A DNA stretch of 64,000 nucleotides from Cyanothece sp. BG0011 (GCF_003013815.1 NZ_PRLH01000001.1:1-64000), one strand, 5' to 3'. Shown: positions 16,742 through 27,700, counted from the first letter of the stretch. The notes: a model not told the origin generated them from the sequence alone. Numbers and translations are program-made.

Positions 16742-17051
16742 TATTTTGAGTGGAAAATTAATGGTATTTTAAACTGTAAAGTGTCTTGAAATAATTAGAT
16801 TAGGTTAAGAAAAAACGGTCAAAATTAACAACAAAAATAAAATAAAAAAATAACGAGGAATTGTCAGAGTCAAAAGTATCATTGCCATAATCAAGTTAAT
16901 TTTAACTTATTCTTTATTGTATAGTAATCCTGTTGTTCTCCAAATTCAGTAAACTCACTGAACTGTTTGTAAAATTCCTTAACGTAGAGTTAACCAGGGA
17001 GTTTGATCAATGCTATGATCTCAAAGAAAACGTACAAAATGAAAATTTCAG
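16742..17051. other. 310-bp divergent intergenic region
   Basis: An AT-rich region between the divergent cyclase and spp genes, presumably holding both promoters. On the minus strand, 16805-16888 could encode a 27-residue hydrophobic peptide (MAMILLTLTIPRYFF...), but there is no ribosome site, so I do not call a gene. No structured RNA was recognised. Confidence 0.5.
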
Positions 17052-17804
17052 ATGACAGATTTTTTATTAGTCACTGATCTCGATCAAACTCTTATTGGTG
17101 ATGATAGGGCTTTAATTACGCTTAATGAAATATTAGAAGAAAACCGGCAACAAAAAGAGATAAAACTCGTCTATTCTACAGGGCGATCGCTAGAACTTTA
17201 TGGTCAACTTAATCAAGAAAAACATCTATTATCCCCAGATGCTTTAATTACCTCTGTAGGAACAGAAATATACTTTCATCCTATCAAAGATAATTTTGAT
17301 TTACAATGGGCTAATAATGTTTCTGAAAATTGGGATCAAGAAGCGGTATTTTCTGTTGCCAGTCATTTTGCTGATTTAGTCTTACAACCCTTATCCGAAC
17401 AAACCCCTTTTAAAGTGAGTTATTATTTATCTGAGAAGATAGCCCAGGAAGTGATTCCCCGATTAAAAGCAGATTTAGCCAGAGAAAAGTTAGAAACTCA
17501 AGTGATTTATAGTGCCAGTTATGCTCTAGATATTTTACCTAAAAAGGGAGGCAAAGGATCAGCCTTACAATACTTACGAAAACAATGGAAAATAGCAGCC
17601 AATAAAACCGTTGTTTGTGGTGATTCTGGTAATGATATTACCCTATTTAAAGGAGAAGAAAGAGGAATTATTGTGGGCAATGCTAAATCAGAACTTTTAC
17701 AATGGTATGATCAACATAAAACCCCATTTCGTTACTTAGCAAAACAACATTGTGCTAGAGGAATTTTAGAAGGGTTGAATTATTTTGGATTTATTACAAC
17801 TTAA
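17052..17804 (+). CDS. spp: Sucrose-phosphate phosphatase
   Basis: Hydrolyses sucrose-6F-phosphate to sucrose, the last step of sucrose synthesis, which in cyanobacteria serves as a compatible solute and carbon store. It is a HAD-superfamily enzyme of the stand-alone SPP type; 250 residues is normal. Motif I is LLVTDLDQTLIG with nucleophile Asp9 and acid Asp11, motif II is YSTGRS, and motif III/IV is the Lys of PKKGGKGSALQYL with CGDSGNDITLF. The C-terminal AKQHCARGILEGLNYFGF also matches cyanobacterial SPP. It starts at ATG 17052. Eleven bases separate it from ruvA, so the two are probably cotranscribed, though unrelated in function. Confidence 0.9.
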   Translation: MTDFLLVTDLDQTLIGDDRALITLNEILEENRQQKEIKLVYSTGRSLELYGQLNQEKHLLSPDALITSVGTEIYFHPIKDNFDLQWANNVSENWDQEAVFSVASHFADLVLQPLSEQTPFKVSYYLSEKIAQEVIPRLKADLAREKLETQVIYSASYALDILPKKGGKGSALQYLRKQWKIAANKTVVCGDSGNDITLFKGEERGIIVGNAKSELLQWYDQHKTPFRYLAKQHCARGILEGLNYFGFITT

Positions 17805-17815
17805 ATTAAACGACT

Positions 17816-18448
17816 GTGATTAGTTATTTAAAAGGCATTCCCATCGAAGTTACTAAAAATACCAATAATCGTGTCATATTGGTGTTAGAAGTCAATGAAA
17901 TTGGCTACGAACTACAAATTCCTTCAAAACTTGCCCGAGAAATATCTCAAGAAAAATTAGAAAACATTCAAGTTTTTACCCATGTACAAATCAAAGAGGA
18001 TCAGCAAATTTTATATGGATTTTCGACCACAGCAGAACGAGAATTATTCCGTCAATTAATCAGTGTGAGTGGCATTGGCGCACAATCAGGAATTGCCTTA
18101 ATTGATACATTAGGATTAGAAGAATTAGTGCAAGCCATTGTCACAGGAAACATTAGAATCTTATCTCAAACCCCAGGAATTGGTAAAAAAACCGCCGAAA
18201 GAATTGCCTTAGAATTGAGAACTAAACTATCACAATGGCGAAAAATGGTAGGAGTCACCGTTACCTCCTCTGCTGCCATGCCATCTTTAGACATTTTAGA
18301 AGACATTGAGATGACCTTGTTAGCTTTAGGTTATACTAATGAAGAGATTAATAAAGCTATTTCTACTTTAAGTCAAGACAATCTAATGTTAAAAAATACC
18401 AATACAGAAGAGTGGATTAAAGAAGCGATCGCTTGGTTAAGTCAGTGA
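17816..18448 (+). CDS. ruvA: Holliday junction branch migration protein RuvA
   Basis: Binds four-way DNA junctions as a tetramer and loads the RuvB motor for branch migration in recombination repair. The 210-residue protein has the N-terminal OB-fold (MISYLKGIPIEV through FTHVQIKEDQQILYGF), two helix-hairpin-helix motifs (VSGIGAQSGIALIDTL and TPGIGKKTAERIALELR) and the C-terminal RuvB-binding helices (MTLLALGYTNEEINKAI). The GTG start at 17816 is fixed by the conserved MISYLKG. It follows spp at 11 bases. Neither ruvB nor ruvC is nearby, as is usual in cyanobacteria. Confidence 0.95.
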   Translation: MISYLKGIPIEVTKNTNNRVILVLEVNEIGYELQIPSKLAREISQEKLENIQVFTHVQIKEDQQILYGFSTTAERELFRQLISVSGIGAQSGIALIDTLGLEELVQAIVTGNIRILSQTPGIGKKTAERIALELRTKLSQWRKMVGVTVTSSAAMPSLDILEDIEMTLLALGYTNEEINKAISTLSQDNLMLKNTNTEEWIKEAIAWLSQ

Positions 18449-18475
18449 TCAGTTATCAGTGATCAGTCATCAGTT
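18446..18475. repeat. Short TGATCAGT-type tandem repeat after ruvA
   Basis: Degenerate units of CAGTGATCAGTTAT and CAGTGATCAGTCAT directly follow the ruvA stop. Repeats like this (compare the GTGAACAGTGAGC type at 48049-48100) are common in intergenic DNA of cyanobacteria. Confidence 0.5.
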
Positions 18476-18490
18476 TTTGAGTTATAAGTA

Positions 18491-18775
18491 ATGTCCTTAT
18501 CAAGAATCCAACAACTAGAACAATATACCCTTACCCACCCTCAAGAAGTATTATTAATAACCGTTAAAATTGAGGAAGACATGGATCAATTAATGATTTT
18601 TAAAGGGTTTTCTAGTTCGATTATGAAACCAACAGAATTTAACCCCGATGTTCCCATGCTATCCGATCAAGCTAATATTATTAGTATTGATCGGATTAAA
18701 AGCCCTTATAACCCCAACGATCCTAATTATATAGAAAAAGGATTAACTTGGAAACAAATGGAAAATCTGCTATAG
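18491..18775 (+). CDS. Small conserved cyanobacterial protein (possibly DUF7734)
   Basis: A 94-residue protein with no signal peptide or membrane helix. The pattern EVLLITVKIEEDMDQLMIFKGFSSSIMKPTEFNPDVP, described here in part as IFKGFSSSIMKPT, then IISIDRIKSPYNP and a C-terminal YIEKGLTWKQME, looks like a small beta-rich domain. I recall it from cyanobacteria and plant plastids, possibly under the name DUF7734; I am not certain of the name. It starts with ATG 18491 shortly after ruvA and stops 43 bp before purL. Function is unknown. Confidence 0.7.
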   Translation: MSLSRIQQLEQYTLTHPQEVLLITVKIEEDMDQLMIFKGFSSSIMKPTEFNPDVPMLSDQANIISIDRIKSPYNPNDPNYIEKGLTWKQMENLL

Positions 18776-18787
18776 TTTAAGATGTAA

Positions 18788-18820
18788 ATTATTAATTATT
18801 AATTATTAATTATTAATTAT
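18788..18820. repeat. ATTATTA heptamer repeat running into the purL start codon
   Basis: Four to five tandem ATTATTA units occupy the 31 bases ahead of the purL ATG at 18819 and share its first two bases. They occupy the position of the ribosome binding site, and no purine-rich Shine-Dalgarno is visible. Confidence 0.75.
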
Positions 18821-21125
18821 GACCGCCCCCTTTACCCCCGAAGAAATTGCAGCAGAAGGCATCAAACCTTCTGAATATGAAGAAATCGTCAAACGGTTAG
18901 GAAGACACCCCAACAAAGCAGAATTAGGGATGTTTGGGGTCATGTGGTCAGAACATTGTTGTTATAAAAATTCCCGTCCCTTGTTGAAAAACTTTCCCAC
19001 CGAAGGCGATCGCATTTTAGTGGGGCCAGGAGAAAATGCAGGGGTTGTAGACTTAGGAGAAGGGTTAAGATTAGCCTTTAAAATAGAGTCCCATAACCAC
19101 CCCTCTGCCGTGGAACCGTTTCAGGGGGCAGCCACCGGAGTCGGAGGCATTTTACGGGACATTTTTACTATGGGGGCCCGTCCCATTGCCAGTTTAAATT
19201 CCCTGCGGTTTGGAGACTTAGAAAATGCCAAAACCAGACGTATTTTTGCTGGCGTTGTTGAAGGAATATCCCACTACGGAAACAGTGTGGGAGTGCCAAC
19301 AGTTGGGGGAGAAATTTACTTTAATTCTGCTTACAATGGCAACCCCTTAGTTAATGCTATGGCCTTAGGTTTAATGGAGACAAAAGACATCGTTAAATCT
19401 GGGGCTTCAGGAATAGGAAATCCTGTCTTATATGTAGGGTCAACCACCGGCAGAGATGGCATGGGAGGAGCAAGTTTTGCTAGTGCAGAATTAACGGATC
19501 AATCAATGGATGATCGCCCGGCGGTACAAGTCGGTGATCCTTTCTTAGAAAAGTCTTTAATTGAAGCCTGTTTAGAAGCATTTAAAACCGGGGCAGTGGT
19601 AGCAGCCCAGGACATGGGAGCAGCCGGAATTACCTGTTCTACGTCTGAAATGGCCGCAAATGGAGGAGTTGGCATCGAATTAGACTTAGATAAAATTCCT
19701 GTGCGAGAAACAGGAATGGTTCCCTACGAATACCTCTTATCAGAGTCTCAAGAACGGATGTTATTTGTCGCTCAAAAAGGTAGAGAACAGGAATTAATTG
19801 ATATTTTTCATCGTTGGGAACTGCAAGCAGTGGTAGCAGGAGAAGTTATCAAAGAACCCATCGTTAGAATACTATTTAAAGGAGAAATTGCCGCCGAAAT
19901 TCCTGCCAATGCGTTAGCCGATAACACCCCAATTTATCATCGAGAATTATTAGAAACGCCTCCCGAATATGCCCAAAAAGCATGGGAATGGACAGAAGAT
20001 AGTTTGCCCAGTTGTACAGCAGAAGGGATAGAAATTAAAGGAGAATTAAAAACTTGGAATGATATTTTATTAACCCTTTTAGATACTCCTTCTATTGCCT
20101 CTAAAAAATGGGTTTATCGTCAATACGATCATCAAGTGCAAAATAACACCGTTATTTTACCTGGTGGGGCCGATGCTGCGGTGATTCGTGTCCGTCCTAT
20201 CGATGCGAAACCTGATACTTGTAAAATAGGGGTGGCTGCTACCACTGATTGTAACTCCCGTTATGTATATTTAGACCCCTTAGAAGGAGCAAAAGCAGCC
20301 GTAGCCGAAGCCGCCAGAAACCTCAGTTGTGTGGGGGCTGAACCCTTAGCTATTACTGATAATTTGAATTTCGGTAGTCCTGAAAACAAGATTGGTTATT
20401 GGCAATTGGCTTTAGCTTGTCAAGGAATTTCTCAAGGATGCAAAGAAATGAATACCCCTGTGACGGGGGGAAATGTTTCCTTGTATAATGAGACAGTTGA
20501 TAGTCAAGGAAACCCAACCCCAATTTATCCCACACCCGTCATAGGAATGGTGGGATTAATACGGGATATTACTAAAGTTTGTGGTCAAGGTTGGCAAAAT
20601 GAAGGGGATATTATTTATTTATTAGGGGTTGACAATAAGCCCAGTTTAGGCGCATCTGAATATTTAGCAACTGTTCATGATATTGTGTCAGGAAAACCTC
20701 CAAAAGTTGACTTTGAAACAGAACGTTTAGTACAAAAAAGTTGTCGGGATGGGATTGGTCAAGGTTGGATAAAATCGGCTCATGATTGTGCAGACGGAGG
20801 GTTAACCGTTGCTTTAGCTGAATGTTGTATTAGTAGTAATTTAGGGGCAGATATTCAACTAAATAATCAAGAAAAAATACGGTTAGATAGTTTACTATTT
20901 GGAGAGGTTTGTGGACAAATTATTGTATCTGTAAGTCCCGAAAACCAGCAAGAATGGGAAAGTTATCTACAGGGAAACTTAGACAAGAATTGGCAAAAAA
21001 TTGGTCAGGTGAAATCTAAGCAACTCGATGTTAAATTATCCGATAAGTCCTCTATCATTAATCTAGAACTCACAGAAATGATTAATGTGTGGTCGAATGC
21101 CATTGAAAGAAGATTAAAAAGTTAA
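18819..21125 (+). CDS. purL: Phosphoribosylformylglycinamidine synthase subunit PurL
   Basis: The ATP-dependent synthetase subunit that converts FGAR to FGAM, the fourth step of purine synthesis, working with PurS and PurQ. The 768-residue small-type PurL has the expected motifs: [40 protein letters not shown] for ATP and metal, [30 protein letters not shown]-type [26 protein letters not shown] and HDCADGGL. The ATG at 18819 sits directly on an ATTATTA repeat, with no Shine-Dalgarno. Downstream, a toxin-antitoxin pair separates it from purF, with which it is usually adjacent in cyanobacteria. Confidence 0.96.
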   Translation: MTAPFTPEEIAAEGIKPSEYEEIVKRLGRHPNKAELGMFGVMWSEHCCYKNSRPLLKNFPTEGDRILVGPGENAGVVDLGEGLRLAFKIESHNHPSAVEPFQGAATGVGGILRDIFTMGARPIASLNSLRFGDLENAKTRRIFAGVVEGISHYGNSVGVPTVGGEIYFNSAYNGNPLVNAMALGLMETKDIVKSGASGIGNPVLYVGSTTGRDGMGGASFASAELTDQSMDDRPAVQVGDPFLEKSLIEACLEAFKTGAVVAAQDMGAAGITCSTSEMAANGGVGIELDLDKIPVRETGMVPYEYLLSESQERMLFVAQKGREQELIDIFHRWELQAVVAGEVIKEPIVRILFKGEIAAEIPANALADNTPIYHRELLETPPEYAQKAWEWTEDSLPSCTAEGIEIKGELKTWNDILLTLLDTPSIASKKWVYRQYDHQVQNNTVILPGGADAAVIRVRPIDAKPDTCKIGVAATTDCNSRYVYLDPLEGAKAAVAEAARNLSCVGAEPLAITDNLNFGSPENKIGYWQLALACQGISQGCKEMNTPVTGGNVSLYNETVDSQGNPTPIYPTPVIGMVGLIRDITKVCGQGWQNEGDIIYLLGVDNKPSLGASEYLATVHDIVSGKPPKVDFETERLVQKSCRDGIGQGWIKSAHDCADGGLTVALAECCISSNLGADIQLNNQEKIRLDSLLFGEVCGQIIVSVSPENQQEWESYLQGNLDKNWQKIGQVKSKQLDVKLSDKSSIINLELTEMINVWSNAIERRLKS

Positions 21126-21149
21126 TGCTAAATTAGGAGAAAGTAACTC

Positions 21150-21464
21150 ATGTTATCCATTGAAAAAACCTATCAACAAGCATCAGAAAATTTAGAGATT
21201 TTACTGAATCAAATTGAGATGGATAATAGTATTGCTATTATTACTCGCCCTGGACATAAAGATATTGCTATGTTATCGGCTGAGGAATTAAATAGCTTAT
21301 TAGAGACTGTTCATTTATTAAGGAATCCAGCTAATGCTCAACGTTTATTTGCAGCCATTGAACGTTCTATAAAACGAGACTCTCAACCTAAAGAAGGGCA
21401 AACAGTTGAGGAACTTTGTGAGGAATTAGGTATTGAAAGAGAACCCTATAGCCATTATTTTTGA
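21150..21464 (+). CDS. Antitoxin of the Phd/YefM family
   Basis: A 104-residue antitoxin for the overlapping YoeB-type toxin. The first 60 residues are the DNA-binding Phd/YefM fold (SIAIITRPGHKDIAMLSAEELNSLLETVHLL), and RNPANAQRLFAAIERS is the family helix. The acidic C-terminus (EELCEELGIE) would wrap around the toxin. A strong AGGAG lies 9 bases ahead of the ATG at 21150, while the toxin has only a TTG start within the antitoxin, so more antitoxin than toxin should be made. The pair is expected to repress its own promoter. It begins 25 bases after purL and is probably transcribed with it. Confidence 0.85.
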   Translation: MLSIEKTYQQASENLEILLNQIEMDNSIAIITRPGHKDIAMLSAEELNSLLETVHLLRNPANAQRLFAAIERSIKRDSQPKEGQTVEELCEELGIEREPYSHYF

Positions 21465-21705
21465 TCAACAGTTTCGTGAGGATTTAATGTGGTGGTATAA
21501 AACGAATAAAAAAACCGTTTCTCGTATTTTGGATTTAGTAGAAGCAGTTACAGAAAATCCCTTTTCAGGCATAGGAAAACCTGAACCTTTAAAATATATT
21601 GAGGCTAATGCCTGGTCTCGTCGTATTACTCAAGAACATCGTTTGATTTATCGGGTCCAAGATGATTGTATTCAGTTTTTAGCAGCAAGATATCACTATG
21701 GATAA
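21433..21705 (+). CDS. yoeB: Toxin of the Txe/YoeB family (ribosome-dependent mRNA endonuclease)
   Basis: A 90-residue RelE-superfamily toxin that cuts mRNA at the ribosomal A site. The catalytic set of E. coli YoeB is conserved: Glu51 (GKPEPLK), Arg70 (EHRLIYRV), and His88 with Tyr89 (RYHY). WSRRI is also typical. The TTG at 21433 overlaps the antitoxin by 32 bases, implying coupled, weaker translation. The extension of the N-terminus by a few residues relative to E. coli and the single extra Gly at the C-terminus are minor. The toxin appears intact. Its location between purL and purF suggests an inserted module held in an essential operon. Confidence 0.9.
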   Translation: MKENPIAIIFDQQFREDLMWWYKTNKKTVSRILDLVEAVTENPFSGIGKPEPLKYIEANAWSRRITQEHRLIYRVQDDCIQFLAARYHYG

Positions 21706-21950
21706 ATCAATATTTTTGTACTAAAAGCCAAACTCAAGATATTTGTTAGGATCAAAGTAATCCCACTTGAATTAAGCAAATTCGCTAAAATATAAAGCGA
21801 TCGCTAATATAATCTAATGTTTTATTATGGTCTATTTTTGGCAATACCCTGCTAAGATAAAGTTAAACATTTGTTAAGAATTCTTTATTATTTTTACAGA
21901 AGTTACCCTAAAATTCTCCCTAACACTGTTTTCAGGAGTTCACCCCTAAC

Positions 21951-23444
21951 ATGAGTGCCAAAAAAAAACCTTCCCCCACCTATGAGTTATTAGATTCATC
22001 TTTTGATGGTGACGATTATCCCTTAGATAAGCCGGAAGAAGCTTGTGGCGTTTTTGGGGTATTAGCCCCCGAAAGAGAAGTGGCGAAACTGGCTTATTTT
22101 GGTTTATACGCTTTGCAACACCGTGGCCAAGAATCCGCCGGCATCGCCACTTTAGAAGACGATGTGATTCACGTCCATAAAGACATGGGGTTAGTGTCTC
22201 AAGTTTTCAAAGAAGAAATCTTAAATAAACTAACCGGAACCCTGGCGGTAGGACATACTCGCTATTCCACCACCGGATCAAGCCATAAAGCCAATGCTCA
22301 ACCCGCCGTTTTGACCACTCGCCTTGGTAATTTAGCATTAGCACATAATGGTAATCTTGTCAATACCCTAGAATTACGTCAAACCCTAGAACAACGGGGT
22401 TGTGATTTTAATACCACCACTGACTCAGAGATGATTGCCGTAGCCATTGCCCAAGCAGTAGATCAAGGGAAAGACTGGTTAGAGGCTGCCATTAGTGCCT
22501 TTCAACTGTGTTCGGGGGCTTATAGTTTAGTCATTGGAACCCCTCAAGGATTAATGGGGGTGAGAGATCCTAACGGTGTTCGGCCTTTGGTGATCGGAAC
22601 CTTAGACGATAATCCCCGGCGTTATGTACTTGCTTCAGAAACTTGCGCGTTAGATATTATTGGGGCCGACTATTTAAGAGATGTCGAACCCGGTGAACTG
22701 GTGTGGATCACAGAAGAAGGGTTATCTTCATTTCATTGGGCAAAACAACCCCAACGAAAATTATGTATTTTTGAGATGATCTATTTTGCCCGTCCTGATA
22801 GCTTGATGCACGATGAAACCTTGTACAGTTATCGGGTACGGTTAGGACAGCAACTAGCCAGAGAATCCTGTGTTAAAGCCGATTTAGTTATGGGGGTTCC
22901 TGACTCTGGTATTCCTGCCGCTATTGGCTTTTCTCAAGTGTCGGGTATTCCCTACGGGGAAGGATTAATTAAAAATCGTTATGTGGGACGGACTTTTATC
23001 CAACCCACCCAACACATGAGAGAGTCGGGGATTAAAATGAAGTTAAACCCCCTCAAAGACGTTTTAAATGGCAAACGGGTGATTATGGTGGATGATTCCA
23101 TTGTTAGGGGAACTACCAGCCGAAAAATTGTCAAAGCGTTGCGAGATGCAGGAGCGAAAGAGGTTCACATGAGGATCTCGTCTCCTCCAGTTACCCATCC
23201 TTGTTTTTATGGGATTGATACGGATAACCAAAGTCAACTGATTGCGGCTAGAAAATCCGTTGCTGATATTTGCGAACAGATCGGAGTTGATTCTTTGGCC
23301 TATTTAAGCTGGAAAGGAATGTTAGAGGTGACAGGAGAAGATCCCAATAGTTTTTGTTCGGCTTGTTTTACAGGGGATTATCCCATTACGATTCCTGATG
23401 ATATCAAGCGGTCTAAATTGATGTTAGAACAAGTCAACGCTTAA
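21951..23444 (+). CDS. purF: Amidophosphoribosyltransferase
   Basis: Makes phosphoribosylamine from PRPP and glutamine, the first committed step of purine synthesis. The 497-residue protein carries a propeptide of 31 residues, after which Cys32 (EACGVFGVL) becomes the N-terminal nucleophile of the glutaminase domain. The PRPP-binding motif VIMVDDSIVRGTTS is present in the phosphoribosyltransferase domain. Cysteines in KLCIFEMIYF, THPCFYGID and NSFCSACFTGDYP fit the Bacillus-type enzyme with a 4Fe-4S cluster. The ATG at 21951 follows CAGGAG by 9 bases. A strong terminator follows. Its own 245-bp upstream region probably contains a promoter. Confidence 0.96.
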   Translation: MSAKKKPSPTYELLDSSFDGDDYPLDKPEEACGVFGVLAPEREVAKLAYFGLYALQHRGQESAGIATLEDDVIHVHKDMGLVSQVFKEEILNKLTGTLAVGHTRYSTTGSSHKANAQPAVLTTRLGNLALAHNGNLVNTLELRQTLEQRGCDFNTTTDSEMIAVAIAQAVDQGKDWLEAAISAFQLCSGAYSLVIGTPQGLMGVRDPNGVRPLVIGTLDDNPRRYVLASETCALDIIGADYLRDVEPGELVWITEEGLSSFHWAKQPQRKLCIFEMIYFARPDSLMHDETLYSYRVRLGQQLARESCVKADLVMGVPDSGIPAAIGFSQVSGIPYGEGLIKNRYVGRTFIQPTQHMRESGIKMKLNPLKDVLNGKRVIMVDDSIVRGTTSRKIVKALRDAGAKEVHMRISSPPVTHPCFYGIDTDNQSQLIAARKSVADICEQIGVDSLAYLSWKGMLEVTGEDPNSFCSACFTGDYPITIPDDIKRSKLMLEQVNA

Positions 23445-23476
23445 TAATCAGCTTTTAAGAACAATAATCCCCTTTA

Positions 23477-23515
23477 CCCTAGTACATTTATTCTAGTTGT
23501 ACTAGGGTTTTCTTT
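23477..23515 (+). terminator. Rho-independent terminator after purF
   Basis: CCCTAGTACA (23477-23486) pairs with TGTACTAGGG (23498-23507), 10 bp with an 11-base loop, followed by TTTTCTTT. It starts 33 bases after the purF stop. Confidence 0.85.
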
Positions 23516-23643
23516 GGTCGCATCACAATTCTCATTAAAATATTTTTTCTGTAGCAATAATTACACTTTGTAAAAATAAAATGTAACTTTAACTACTTTT
23601 TATAAAATAGAGTCAGAGAACATTAACATAACAGGAAAAATCA

Positions 23644-23874
23644 ATGCACGTTAATATTCATGAACTCAAAAACGCTAAAAATCAGATTGTTGCCACCAAC
23701 GGAACCCTACGCAAACATAAAGACAACCCTGTCATGATCATCCTCCTGGTGGTTTTAAGTTCATTTGTTTTAGGTTCCTTACCCCTTATTTATGGGTTTC
23801 TCTTTACTTCGTCTTCAACGGAAGCACCAACGGTTCCCCATGAGGGTGTATTATGGAACTCGGTTGATAATTAA
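23644..23874 (+). CDS. Small single-pass membrane protein, 76 aa
   Basis: Function unknown. It has a basic N-terminal 30 residues (HELKNAKNQIVATNGTLRKHK), one strong membrane helix at about residues 31-52 (IILLVVLSSFVLGSLPLIYGF), and a polar C-terminal tail. Positive-inside rules put the N-terminus in the cytoplasm. The ATG at 23644 is preceded by AGGA at 10 bases. It is bounded by its own terminator at 23905-23930 and the purF terminator, so it is a stand-alone transcription unit. That arrangement supports it being a real gene despite its size. Confidence 0.65.
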   Translation: MHVNIHELKNAKNQIVATNGTLRKHKDNPVMIILLVVLSSFVLGSLPLIYGFLFTSSSTEAPTVPHEGVLWNSVDN

Positions 23875-23904
23875 TAATTGGTAAATTTGGAATAACTAAA
23901 CAAA

Positions 23905-23930
23905 AAAGCTAAGACTTAAGAATTAGCTTT
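23905..23930 (+). terminator. Terminator after the 76-aa membrane protein gene
   Basis: AAAGCTAA (23905-23912) and TTAGCTTT (23923-23930) form an 8-bp stem with a 10-base loop, starting 31 bases past the stop. The right arm itself ends in TTT. Confidence 0.6.
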
Positions 23931-23973
23931 GATGATCAATCATCACTAGAGTAAGAAAAGCTATAATAATTAA

Positions 23974-23998
23974 TTTGGGGCGAATAATTCACCCCAAA
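23974..23998 (-). terminator. Terminator after gyrB
   Basis: On the minus strand TTTGGGGTGAA, loop TTA, TTCGCCCCAAA forms a strong stem with one wobble pair, followed by TTAATTATT. It lies 13 bases past the gyrB stop codon. Confidence 0.75.
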
Positions 23999-24010
23999 AG
24001 CGGACTAAGC

Positions 24011-25981
<1,971 letters not shown>

Positions 25982-26207
25982 TCAATGGCAAAATCTTCAA
26001 AAATTGTAACACATAAGGGTTAAAGGCTGCTTAAACTTGAAATGAGAATATTTATTTTGTGAGGTGTAGATAAGTAATAAATCCCTTTTAACCATAATTT
26101 ACCCGTTACGGTTACGTCTATTCATAGTTATGGGAAAAAATTGTTACGATTCATAGTATCCCTTAGACAACTTTACCCCCAGACTGGTTTAGAGAGGAAT
26201 TATAATC

Positions 26208-26519
26208 ATGGTCTATCCCTCATTTTATCGGGTTATTCCCTTAAGTGTCGCTCTTCCCATGATCTTTTTAGAGATCGGGGTTGCTTTGCCTCCACCGGAG
26301 GACATTCCAGAAGAAGTCTTACGAACAGAAATTATCACCGAAGGGCGATCGCCGATGAATGGAGAACCCTTAACTGCAGCCGAATATGCTCAACTTCGAG
26401 AAAAATTAGCCCAAAGTCCCTATCCCCCTGAAATTGACTCAAAGTTACAAAATCTGATCTTTTTATTAAAAATTCGCAAAATGCTAAAAACTTTTGTGCC
26501 GTTACCCATTATCCCTTGA
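26208..26519 (+). CDS. Secreted small conserved cyanobacterial protein
   Basis: A 103-residue protein with an N-terminal hydrophobic signal (YRVIPLSVALPMIFLEIGVA, probable cleavage near residue 27). The mature sequence starts LPPPEDIPEEVLRTEIITEGRSP, then LTAAEYAQLREKLAQS and a helical KLQNLIFLLKIRKMLKTFVP. I recall proteins with this PPPEDIPEEVLRTEI core in many cyanobacteria, without a known role. The ATG at 26208 follows AGAGGAAT. It is probably periplasmic or attached to the membrane through the C-terminal helix. The 268 bp upstream separate it from divergent gyrB. Confidence 0.7.
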   Translation: MVYPSFYRVIPLSVALPMIFLEIGVALPPPEDIPEEVLRTEIITEGRSPMNGEPLTAAEYAQLREKLAQSPYPPEIDSKLQNLIFLLKIRKMLKTFVPLPIIP

Positions 26520-26628
26520 TCTTTATCACAGTTGTTTTTGAGAGATTTCACTGTTGAGAATAAGAAAAAGAACTATAACAGTGTTATGGAAAAAAAATAA
26601 TCAAGTTAGTTTTTGTAGGTCAATTATT

Positions 26629-26922
26629 GTGAAACTTTCAATTAATTTAGGAGTTCTTCTACAGGTAAGTATGGTGTTTGTCATTGCTTTTATTTTAGTG
26701 GGAGATAAAGTCTTACCCAATTCTGTCGGGAAAGTGAGTACCAATACTAGAGAGACTATTTATAAAACCGTCAGCCAATTTATTGCCCAAGAAAAAGAAG
26801 AATATAGAAGTTTAAAAGGAGATCAAGAAAAAGACAGCATTAAAGTTAAATTTGAAACAACCAATGAATTTTTCAATCGCGCCGTAGAAGCAGCCGAAAA
26901 ACAAACCAATTCAAGTCAATAA
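26629..26922 (+). CDS. Small membrane-anchored hypothetical protein, about 97 aa
   Basis: Function unknown. One N-terminal membrane helix (SINLGVLLQVSMVFVIAFILVG) is followed by a charged, periplasm-facing helical region with Thr, Glu and Lys (ETIYKTVSQFIAQEKEEYRSL) and a polar tail. I choose the GTG at 26629 because the sequence upstream in the same frame (from a TTG at 26554) does not look like natural protein and lacks a ribosome site. It lies about 110 bp after the secreted-protein gene and 150 bp before the response regulator. It may be an orphan or an accessory of one of them. Confidence 0.5.
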   Translation: MKLSINLGVLLQVSMVFVIAFILVGDKVLPNSVGKVSTNTRETIYKTVSQFIAQEKEEYRSLKGDQEKDSIKVKFETTNEFFNRAVEAAEKQTNSSQ

Positions 26923-27071
26923 CCACTCGATACAATTTTTCCGACTAAGGTTGTTAGTTTAAAGGAATTTTGGGGAATCTTAAAGGAGAGGCATAACCAA
27001 CCTATCACCGTTAAGGGTGAAGATCAATTACCTCAAAGACCATTGACTTAACGCTTATAAGGGAGTTTACT

Positions 27072-27633
27072 GTGTCAACTCATAAAATACTCGTCATTGA
27101 TGATAGTAAAGTGATCCGGATGCGGGTTAAAGATATGTTGCCAGAAGGCAACTTTAAAGTTCTCGAAGCCAAAGATGGTGTTGAAGGATACAATCTCATC
27201 CGTAGCGAAAAACCCAACCTAATCATGTTAGATTTCCTGTTACCGAAAATGAGTGGTTGGGATGTTTATCAAGAAGTACAAAAAGAATATGATCTTAAAA
27301 AAATTCCCCTGGTTTTGATGTCAGGGCGAAAAGAAGAGGTCGTCGAAAAAATTACCGAACCCTTTGAATATTTTTCTTTCATCGAAAAACCCTTTGAAAA
27401 AAAAGCAGCTACTTGAGGCCATTAAAGATGCCATGGCCAAAGCTAGAAAGCATCCTAAACCCAAAGAATCACCAGTCTCCGCGCCTCAATCTACTGGAAA
27501 TTTAAACGATACGGCTGCTATGGCCCAAGAAGTTATTTCTCTTCGTGAACAAGTTAACACCATGCAAGGGGAAATTGATCTACTCAAGAAACAACTCAGA
27601 CAAGTTTTAGGTTTTCTCAGACAAAAAGGGTAG
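27072..27633 (+). pseudogene. Response regulator, reading frame broken at an A8 tract
   Basis: A CheY-like receiver domain with Asp9-Asp11 acidic pocket (VIDDSKVIR), phospho-acceptor Asp54 (LIMLDFLLPKMSGWD), conserved Ser in LVLMSG and Lys in FIEKPFE. The frame stops at 27416 just after the tract A8 (27397-27404). Skipping one base of that tract joins it to a second frame running to 27633, giving EKPFE-KKQLLEAIKDAMAKARK, exactly how receiver domains of this type end. A coiled-coil tail follows (VISLREQVNTMQGEIDLLKKQLRQ). Restored length is about 186 residues. The GTG at 27072 has AAGGGAG upstream. Either an indel, a sequencing error or slippage. Confidence 0.8.
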
Positions 27634-27649
27634 ACTTTGAGATAATATC

Positions 27650-27689
27650 CCCTTGCTATTGCTTCTTAATTAGCAAGGGTTAATTTTTA
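27650..27689 (+). terminator. Rho-independent terminator after the response regulator
   Basis: CCCTTGCTA (27650-27658) and TAGCAAGGG (27671-27679) form a perfect 9-bp stem with a 12-base loop, then TTAATTTTTA. It begins 17 bases past the restored stop, which supports 27633 as the true gene end. Confidence 0.8.
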
Positions 27690-27700
27690 CTAAATCACCC

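Noticed and set aside
16805-16888. 27-residue hydrophobic reading frame on the minus strand
   Set aside because: No ribosome site, AT-rich DNA naturally gives Leu/Ile/Phe runs, and no known photosystem or cytochrome small subunit matches.
20353-20535. 60-residue minus-strand frame inside purL
   Set aside because: Falls wholly inside an intact purL and has no recognisable features.
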